Origin: Apostichopus californicus
Lineage: Eukaryota > Echinodermata > Holothuroidea > Aspidochirotida > Stichopodidae
Length of the DNA: 47,129 bases
NCBI GenBank assembly: GCA_020650975.1
Contig: JAIPMN010028326.1
Location: 1 to 47,129 of the forward strand
Direction of reading: 5' to 3'
Within the stretch, counting starts at the first letter, position 1; the number at the start of each line of letters is the position of its first letter. Positions 40,796-47,129 of this stretch are shown here, in pieces. Below the pieces are notes generated by a model. It saw nothing but the letters and a program-made list of their open reading frames with translations. It searched no databases and was not told where the DNA came from. A program made the position numbers and the translations under genes.

Positions 40796-41172
40796 CAGGG
40801 TTGTCGATAGCAGTCAAAATCGGGGTAATTTTTTTAGGGGGATTTCAATTGTGTGGGGGGATTTCTCATTTCCTGCACCTTTCTCAACATCAATTGGTGG
40901 TCACAGTCGCAACATGAGGCAGTCACAGTGCAGTATAACCAGGAGAAATCGTGTCCTAAAAAAAAAGACACCTATATAGGGTGTCCCTAACTGTTATAAA
41001 AAGGCCTTGGGTGGCTCTATATGACCTTAGCTGTTAAAAAGGGCCAGAAAATATCGTAATAACCTAACAAGGGTAATGAGGGGTAATGAGGGGTAATTCC
41101 CCCCTCTCATATTTCAAATGGGCAGGAATACACAACAACACTGCGTGATTCCCGCTCCTAATGCCAACCCTG
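40796..41172. mobile_element. Non-autonomous hAT-type MITE, 377 bp
   Basis: Ends CAGGGTTG (40796-40803) and CAACCCTG (41165-41172) are inverted repeats of the hAT style, flanked by the exact 8-bp duplication CTTGTTGG (40788-40795, 41173-41180); 8-bp TSDs are characteristic of hAT. The interior is noncoding with G-rich tracts and a GGGGTAATGA tandem repeat at about 41072-41098. It sits 20 bp upstream of the next exon's acceptor. Confidence 0.85.
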
Positions 41173-41192
41173 CTTGTTGGTATATTTTTTAG

Positions 41193-41428
41193 TCTGCAAT
41201 ATGGACAACACTCTTAACCATGCAGTCATACCATGTCTTTTCAAGGTAGCATTTCTGTCACTCATTGGAGGAAGAAATCAGGAAGACACCGTGCGACGCA
41301 TCATGGCGCAGTGCCTGACCAATACGCTTGCCTTGCAGTGTCATTGGATAGGTAGAAATAACAAGATTGCTTTTGCTACCCTCCATCTGAACAAGTTGGT
41401 AATGGCTAAGTACATTGTCAACTACTGA
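41193..41428 (+). CDS. DUF4806-like exon (partial gene)
   Basis: It begins after a pyrimidine-tract acceptor (TATATTTTTTAG at 41181-41192) and is open to the TGA at 41426-41428. IGGRNQEDTVRRIMAQCLTN, then TLALQCHWIGRNNKIAFATL, resembles the core of the DUF4806 family (…TN.LA...W.G...K.AF..L). The function of this family is unknown to me; it occurs in many invertebrate and transposon-associated proteins. No upstream exon was found in the window, so this is either a terminal exon of a truncated gene or a TE fragment. Confidence 0.55.
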
Positions 41429-42221
41429 TCAGATTGGGCAGGAAATTCATTGTCCATGTTTGTCACCTTTTGTCACCTTTGTCATCTTTTTCATAGCATC
41501 TAGTATGTCATTATAGCCCTACAAATCAATTATTTATTCATGTTATGATAGATTAGTACACCTGAGGGATAGCTAGCAGTGTTGGAGCATTGAGCCTGAG
41601 GCCCAGGCCAAGTCTTTGACCTAAAAGCACAATCAAAATGACCACTGTTATCTTATGTCAAGGCAGATCCAGCCCAACCCTAAAGCTGACAGCTTACCAT
41701 GGGGAAGGGTCATGATCCATCTATCTATCCACCCCTTTTATCAGTCTCTGAAAAGTGTATTACTAAGATTAACATTTGGTAGATGTTGGTCAGGTTGTCT
41801 TTAAAATGTAGTTGAAATGTCATTTGAGGTCACCAGTGGTGAAAAGGTTAAATCCTATGAAAGTAGATGTATGAGGAGTAAGGTCAGCAGTTGTCCATCC
41901 ATGACAGCTATCAATGTCATCCTACAGTGTGATCACTGTTTTACATAAAAGATGATGACAGTTCACCGTATTCAGGAAGTAGAGGTCAAACTTTATAGAT
42001 ATCAGTTTTAGTCAAATACAACAAAGTTTGCATAGAAAGGCCTGGGCAATGTTTTAGTGCCTGAAGCAGTCATGTTATGTCCTTGTTTTACAAGCCTTGT
42101 TTTTGGTTTCTTTCTCAATGGTATGAAGGTTAGCGATAGTGAGAGGACGGATGCTCTTTAATTTGCAAGAGGTCGAAAGTCATTGGAGGTCAAACGCTGT
42201 AAACCTTTTATACAAGACACC
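41429..42221. other. Intergenic stretch with GGTCA-rich decayed repeats
   Basis: Several GAGGTCA/AAGGTCA motifs spaced irregularly look like older, diverged units of the repeat that becomes clear at 42222. No genes. Confidence 0.5.
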
Positions 42222-42499
42222 TCAATGGGGGAAACTTGGATGAAGCTCATATTTGGTACAGAGGTTGTCCATATGATGAGTAGACGAATACTACTATTTT
42301 TGGTTTAGATTAAAGGTGAACTGTGGTCCAATCATGAGAAAGTCTTGTAATCAAGCTGACTCAATGGGGAAAACTTAGATGAAGCTCATATTTGGTACAT
42401 ATGGTGACCATAATGAGTAAATGAATGCTATTAATTATGGTTGATATCAAAGGTCAATCGTGTTAAAAAACCGGTAAACATTTGGTAATCAGACTAACC
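42222..42499 (+). repeat. Tandem repeat, period about 138 bp, interrupted by LINE-A
   Basis: CAATGGG(G)GAAACTTGGATG at 42222 and CAATGGGGAAAACTTAGATG at 42362 begin two successive units that share GAAGCTCATATTTGGTACA. A third unit start (CCCAATG) is cut at 42503 by LINE-A. The right side of the LINE resumes the array in the same register (CATATTGAGTAGATGAATCC at 45613 against CATATGATGAGTAGACGAAT at 42271). Confidence 0.8.
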
Positions 42500-42839
42500 C
42501 AATGCCAAAAAAGTACATACGCCCACCGACCTGCAGAGACAAAACGCCCAACCACACACTGAAACATTCCAAAAACTACAAAAGGACGACCAGCACGCAG
42601 CGAAACGAAACACAACACCCCTCCCCAGCACACCACCGTCCAAAAAAGGCAGCCCCAGATAAACGGCGAACATCGCCTTCAACCTGAAGGCGAATATCAG
42701 ACTTCACCGCCTCCAGGACTGCCTGCCAACTGGCAAATTTCCCCCTAAAAACAACATCACATCTATTCCTCCAAACAAGTTTTTTGCACAACAGAACAAA
42801 CACAAATAATACGCTGCAACACAGCAACAGAACAAACTG

Positions 42840-43097
42840 GATGACGTCACGTGTGTTGTTTCGAGACTGGGCTCCTTTCGTGCCCTCTCGCAGGATTTAT
42901 CTATCTTTGAGAGAGCTACCGGGGCGAAGTTGAATCCGGAAAAGACAAAGGGCCTTCGCCTTGGTAGCTGGAGATACAGAGACTTGCCATTCGGTGTATC
43001 GTGGTCGGATCAAAATATCAAAATTAATGGTATATGGTTCGGCTACGATGCACCTGTGATGTCACCTGGAACGAGAGGGCTGAGGTATTTGAGAACA
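42840..43097 (+). pseudogene. LINE-A RT palm/thumb segment in inverted orientation
   Basis: Reads on the plus strand, starting in the middle of the ADD box (DDVTCVVSRLGSFRALSQDL), then ATGAKLNPEKTKGLRLG and FGVSWSDQNIKINGIWFGYD. The rest of the copy is on the minus strand. The left junction is in the middle of the catalytic box (42840), the right one near 43097. Confidence 0.82.
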
Positions 43098-44588
43098 GTC
43101 CGTTTAGGAAGGCGTCCTCGAAGACGGCTCTGATGTCGGGTCCTATTATTGCCCAGAAGGTTCCTGGGGACCTGCCATTCTTCATCTTCGAAAGCGCCTT
43201 CCAAAGCTCAACAGTGGTTATTCCGCCCCAAAATATCATTGACATCGTGGGGAACAGTTTTTGAGATTCCCCTCAATAAATCGGCCTGTGCCGACAAGTC
43301 GACATTGCCACGCGTAAACAAACTCGAATAATAATCTTGATATACGCGGACAATGCCGTGAGGGTCACTAACCACGGTCCCATCAGTAGCGCGCACAGAT
43401 GGGACGAGTCTGTCGCCCGCCGATGAGCTAACGGACTGGTAAAACCTCAGTGAAGGGTGCTCCTCAGCTTCCACCGCTTCGACACGGGCCCTGACGCGGA
43501 CACCGTGGTAATTTTCATCTAGATAAGTCTGCAAAGCGATGAGCCGAAGGGTCGCCAAACTTCACCTCCGCGCACAGCTTCGAGAATTTTTCTCTTCGAC
43601 GCCGTGCGCGGGTCACGCAATACTGAATTGCGTAGCGTTTGATGCGCAACTTGACATTGGTTTTGTTGACCTTTGGTCCGTGTCCGTTTTTCTTAGCACG
43701 TAAAAAGCACTTGACATCATCCCACCATTGGGATGTAGAGACAAAGGCCGGCTTCAATGTTTGCCATCCTTTGTACCTGGTTTCGAAACCTTGGCGGAAC
43801 TCTTCCTCGCCAAGTATCTGACAGTTAAGCTTTGATAGGCCCCGCCCAATCGGGAAAATGGAAGGCAAAACAAACCGTGCTACAACGGTGTCATAATCAG
43901 AGAGCGGACAGCTCAGTGTCACGCAACCCGAAAATTTCAAACTAACGGGCGCATACACTCGATCTATCCTGGGGGCATCTTCCCTGTTAGGCCTCACCCA
44001 CGTGTACCCCGTACTACACGGGTGCATATGCCTCCAGACATCGGCTAAAAGGTGTGCCGACGTAAATCTGTCCAGTTCTGTGATCCCAGCGTCAGGACTA
44101 CCAGACACAGAAGCCCCGAGTCTGTCAAGGCCCGAGTCTGGGACACAGTTAAAGTCTCCGACCATGACACATGGTGCACTACCAGGAACAAAGGAAGGCA
44201 GCGTATTAAAAAAATCTCGTCTAGCAGAAGACCGATTGGGAGCATACACTGTGCAAAGGGAGATGTTACCCTGTGAATACTTGAAAAGAATGCAAACCAA
44301 TCGGCCCTCGTGATCCGTCTCCACCCTAGTGGCACAACCCGCCTGACGAGGTGACAGAAGGATGACAGTGCCACAGGATGAAGACGAACCAAACGAAGCA
44401 TGCAGCCCACCACCCCACTCATAAACCCATAGAGGGACATCTTCTTCCGAAATGTGTGTTTCTTGCAGGCAAACGCAGTCGACCTCCATTGACTTACAAT
44501 ACTGGAAGATGCGACTGCGCTTGCGATGATCCCTCATGCCTTCACGTTCAAAGTGGCAGCTGAAAGTGTGTGGGCCATGAGAGGGCAA
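43098..44588 (-). pseudogene. LINE-A ORF2: endonuclease and RT start
   Basis: From about 44540 the frame is open for ~340 codons to 43515. Endonuclease motifs: VCLQETH, TVYAPNRSS, VMVGDFN, RIDRVYAPV and LSDYDTV. The last should be SDH; the catalytic His codon has become Tyr (also compare 30828, where His is kept). The start itself is frameshifted near 44545. After 43515 a shift leads to LRFYQSVSSSAGDRLVPSVR, VYQDYYSSLFTRGNVDLSAQ and VELWKALSKMKNGRSPG, ending near 43098 at the inversion. This is the best-preserved LINE-A endonuclease in the window. Confidence 0.87.
43658..43709 (+). mobile_element. LINE-B 3'-end scrap (52 bp) inserted in LINE-A ORF2
   Basis: The last 52 bp of LINE-B (GGTTTTGTTGACCTTTGGTC to AAAAAGCA) flanked by CTTGACAT (43650-43657, 43710-43717). 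The empty site is seen at 33516-33530. Insert plus duplication equals 60 nt, so the ORF stays open. Confidence 0.9.
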
Positions 44589-44598
44589 TGGGGCAAAA

Positions 44599-45444
44599 CT
44601 ACGCCGACGACGATTCCGTTAGCTTCAAGCGCGCTCTAGACGACATGTCGTCGTCCGAGTCGTCACTTGAGGCCGACCTTTTTAGAGAGGGTTCCCCCAT
44701 CTCGTCGTACCAGCTCGTCCCAGTGGCACGCTCCGGAGACTCGATGACCACCGAGTCCCCCGGAGTCGCCGTCAGACAGAGCCTCCGGATCTGGCTATAC
44801 CGGCGCCGGACTGGGGGACGGATCTGGACGAGTTGATGGGGGAAGCTGGTGGAGACCCCGTGTCCGCTTCGCGGTGTGGTGGAGGCGGTGTTGGCACGGG
44901 GTTGGGGTCTGCAACGACGGGGGAGGGTGAACCAGGTGCGGAAGGTCAATCCTCACCTGGTTCCCCCTCCTTGCGTGAAGCTTCCTTCGAGGCAGGAGGT
45001 GCGTCAGAACTTGATGACTTTGCTTGACCCCCACTCTTTGTCATAAAGACATAAGCACAGAGTGAGCACACAACTTCGCTTGGGCAAGCAGAGGTATCAT
45101 GCCCAAGACGAAGGCAGCGTCCACACTTTTGGGCAATAAACAGGAAGGAGGGAATGTCCTGCTTTAGGTCGATCCGAACCTGTCGGTGCCCGTTGAATAC
45201 CCCAGGGGCCTGTGCGTAGGAGCACATTTTGGTAGCCTTGACAGCCCCAAACCGACCTAAAACAGTTGCGACAAGTTCCTGACGCACCTCTAGTCCTACG
45301 TGGATGACAGTTACCCATACGGAACGCTCGTATGGAGTAACTGTCAAACCATCGACACCACTCAGCAACGTGACACCCGGGTGACGTGACTGGTAAAACG
45401 TAGGTCATACGTATTACGACCCTGGAGAGCTTGCAAGGCATCAA
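44599..45444 (-). pseudogene. LINE-A ORF1, minus-strand copy
   Basis: 45368-44946: SGVDGLTVTPYERSVWVTVI, KMCSYAQAPGVFNGH and RIDLKQDIPSFLFIA. Directly after that comes QKCGRCLRLGHDTSACPSE: the segment with YPGQPRTC and the first CCHC knuckle is deleted (compare 29490-29580). The second knuckle is complete and the third is lost. 44949-44599 is the Pro/Ser/Asp-rich tail ending ARLKLTESSSA. Broken by frameshifts. Confidence 0.82.
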
Positions 45445-45643
45445 CCTCTAAAGAAAGGTTGGTTTAACTACAAACGATATACGAACTGACGCACACACGA
45501 ACACAAGCTACCACACCCGCCTGGCGGGAAGTATAGCACAGTACAGTGACAATAACAGCTGTAATAGATGGAAAGCGAGAGCGAAACACGTCCGCACTCC
45601 ACGAAAGCCAACATATTGAGTAGATGAATCCTACACGTTTAAT

Positions 45644-45754
45644 CACACAGTCACAGTCCCGATGCAAGGGGACTGGGGCTGAGAGCGGATCAGTCGTTTG
45701 GTAGTTTGGTTTTCGTTCCCAGGTTCTTTCCTGGGTGACCTTTTCTTAAAAAGT
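45644..45754 (+). mobile_element. U2-headed SINE family, 5'-truncated copy
   Basis: Flanked by the exact 16-bp duplication ATCCTACACGTTTAAT (45628-45643, 45755-45770). From CAGTCCCGATGCAAGGGGAC on it matches 34113-34218 to the same 3' end (TTTTCTTAAAAAGT). The U2 head is absent. The stem CCCAGG-TTCTTT-CCTGGG (45717-45734) is perfect here and imperfect in the first copy. Confidence 0.88.
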
Positions 45755-45770
45755 ATCCTACACGTTTAAT

Positions 45771-45952
45771 GAAAGGTCAATAGAGGTCAAATACTGAACC
45801 TTGCAATCACACTAATTCAATAGAAAAAATGTTACTGAATCCATACTTGCTACATAAAAAGATGTTCAGTCCACTAACATACTTCATATCTGAATTAAGA
45901 AATTAACTCCCTGGCTCTGTGTATGAACTACATCTAGTATCATACATGTTAA
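45771..45952. repeat. Tail of the GGTCA-type tandem repeat and spacer
   Basis: AAAGGTCAATAGAGGTCAAA continues the array interrupted at 42499. It fades before the LTR at 45953. Confidence 0.6.
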
Positions 45953-46142
45953 TGTTACAGAGACAAGGAATCACAAAATGTCTTCATTTTGTTTTTCCCA
46001 TACTTCCCTTGTGATATCTATATAGCGCCATTAGGCTAGAGATCACTACTTGTTATTATTCTACACATAGAGTACTGCTGTCTAATAAATCGTTTGTTAT
46101 CACGTTAATCCTTCAGTCAATTGTCATCATTAGAACACAACA
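45953..46142 (+). repeat. Gypsy 5' LTR (190 bp)
   Basis: Starts TGTTACAGAGAC and ends AACACAACA, immediately followed by a primer-binding site. An AATAAA polyadenylation signal lies at about 46084. The small size is typical of some invertebrate Gypsy lineages. Confidence 0.8.
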
Positions 46143-46157
46143 TGGTGTCAGAGGTGG
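46143..46157 (+). promoter_or_regulatory. Primer-binding site, tRNA-Leu type
   Basis: TGGTGTCAGAGGTGG directly abuts the LTR. TGG is complementary to the CCA end of a tRNA, and TGGTGTCAGA.GTGG fits the 3' end of tRNA-Leu as known from other Gypsy elements. Confidence 0.78.
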
Positions 46158-46352
46158 TTTTCGTTTGCCACACGTACGTTTCCATAATTTTTAGTCAGTG
46201 AAAAAGATGATTTGTAACCCACGGAATTTATCACGTTTGCCGAAGATTCAGTTTATCGTTGTACCTTTAGTATCGGTTCCGCGAATATGACGTCCCGAAC
46301 TGTATGTATAGTAATAGTATACGCTACGTGTGTTGATACCAATTATTACGAC
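46158..46352 (+). other. Gypsy leader
   Basis: Untranslated stretch between primer-binding site and gag; no features seen. Confidence 0.5.
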
Positions 46353-47129
46353 ATGGAAGGACTTACGCCACCGACTGGCTTGAGGTTTGACGGAAACGTC
46401 GCGGAGACTTGGCGACTTTTCAAACAGAGGTTTAACTTGTATTTGATGGCGTCCGGTGCCAAAGACAAAGACAGTGATGTTGAGACCTCCATATTTTTAT
46501 GGAAGAGTACTGCATTCCCAAGTGTAACATCACGTATGAAAGACACATATTTTTCACTTGTGTCCCCAAACAGGGGGAGGGCATTGACCACTAACAGAAC
46601 TACGTAGACGTGCAAAGTCGTGTGAGTTTGGAACCCTCTCCGACTCACTCATTAGGGACAGAATCGTGTGTGGGATAACTGACAATCATATGAGAGAAAG
46701 AGTGTTGCTTATGCCTGAATTAACATTAGAACAGGCCGTTGAAATGTGCCAAGCAAACGAAGTGACAAAATCGCATGTCAAAGGCTTATCAGGTAATCCC
46801 AACAACACTGACGAAGCTGCCTCGGTTGATGAGATTAGTTTAGCGCAATCCAATCGGAGATCTAAACAGCCATATAAAAACACACAAAGGGGTGAAACCT
46901 CGCATCCCCAACCGCACAATTACTCCATACCACATTCAAAAACATTGCGTGACGGGGCTGCACAACAATCAAAACAAGGTCAGAGTCGTTGTGGAAATTG
47001 TAGCTACGTACACTCACCAGGTATCCAATTCCGCGTCGCGTCCTGGTGCGGTTGGAGAGAGCGATATTTTCATTTATTTGGTCGGGTGGTACAGAGCTTG
47101 TCAAAAGGGCGGTAATGTACCAAAAACTG
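46353..47129 (+). pseudogene. Gypsy gag, internally deleted, runs to the window edge
   Basis: The ATG at 46353 opens MEGLTPPTGLRFDGNVAETW, RLFKQRFNLYLMASGAKDKD: the matrix/capsid start typical of Gypsy gag (F.G....W..FKQ.F..YL.A.G). Near 46575 about 50 codons are missing and the frame shifts to LRRRAKSCEFGTLSDSLIRD, RIVCGITDNHMRERVLLMPE, LTLEQAVEMCQANEVTKSHV. A nucleocapsid start CGNCSYVHSPG is reached at about 46990-47022, after which the frame is lost before a complete zinc knuckle. pol would lie beyond the window. Confidence 0.85.

Larger units (their letters stand above)
42500..45612 (-). mobile_element. LINE-A, minus-strand copy with internal inversion
   Basis: 5' end near 45600 (CGTGGAGTGCGG read on the minus strand), ORF1 45444-44599, ORF2 from about 44580. 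42500-42839 is the ORF2 end and 3' UTR without the terminal ~100 bp. 42840-43097 lies in the opposite orientation. A 52-bp LINE-B scrap interrupts ORF2 at 43658-43709. Inserted in the 138-bp tandem repeat. Confidence 0.85.

Noticed and set aside
1..47129. CRISPR arrays, bacterial operons, tRNA or rRNA genes
   Set aside because: No regularly spaced short repeats, no ribosome-binding-site-led gene clusters, and no tRNA A/B-box pair or rRNA core seen; the DNA is eukaryotic.

Overview
This is a piece of an animal nuclear genome built almost entirely of transposable elements inserted into one another. It is AT-rich, has introns with GT-AG sites, and carries many TAGGCCTA-type stretches. The element mix (Ty3/Gypsy, Tx1-like LINEs, PIF/Harbinger, hAT, an IS3EU-like element and a Penelope-like remnant) suggests a marine invertebrate, but I cannot name the group. 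I found no intact host gene. Two fragments could be host-derived: a PHD finger-deubiquitinase pseudogene (8.2-9.1 kb) and a DUF4806-like exon (41.2-41.4 kb).

Layout. 0-0.4 kb: antisense ORF2 scrap of LINE-A. 0.4-2.35 kb: decayed Gypsy integrase, 3' region and candidate LTR. 2.35-8.1 kb: gene-poor DNA with a 142-bp direct repeat, a microsatellite, two foldback elements and an old LINE RT. 8.2-9.13 kb: PHD-USP pseudogene. 9.13-10.33 kb: 5' end and ORF1 of LINE-B. 10.33-17.1 kb: a Penelope-like remnant split by a 5148-bp IS3EU-like element (10607-15754) with long TIRs and a perfect 6-bp TSD. 17.1-19.2 kb: an ORF1-only LINE-B copy and LINE-A copies nested in LINE-A. 19.2-24.13 kb: plus-strand Gypsy with a PHD finger between RNase H and integrase. 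24.13-28.55 kb: minus-strand Gypsy interrupted by a second ORF1-only LINE-B. 28.86-36.6 kb: a LINE-A copy holding four insertions: a different LINE (D), a SINE with a U2 snRNA head, an antisense LINE-A and a LINE-B. 36.6-40.35 kb: a Harbinger transposon with a frameshifted transposase and an apparently intact two-exon Myb/SANT-like gene. 40.8-41.2 kb: a 377-bp hAT-type MITE beside the DUF4806-like exon. 42.2-46 kb: a tandem repeat interrupted by a minus-strand LINE-A and a second copy of the SINE. 45.95-47.13 kb: 5' LTR, primer-binding site and gag of another Gypsy, running off the window.

How the parts relate. LINE-A and LINE-B have different 3' UTRs but share the terminal motif CACGTAAAAAGCAC. 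Target-site duplications at each nested insertion give a relative order. The most distinctive item is the SINE at 34030-34218: its first 44 nt match the 5' end of U2 snRNA, it has a 7-bp TSD, and a truncated relative at 45644-45754 has a 16-bp TSD and the same 3' end. Its tail resembles the LINE-B tail, so LINE-B machinery is a plausible mobiliser (inference). LINE-A and LINE-B are my labels. All similarity statements come from reading the sequence, not from database searches.
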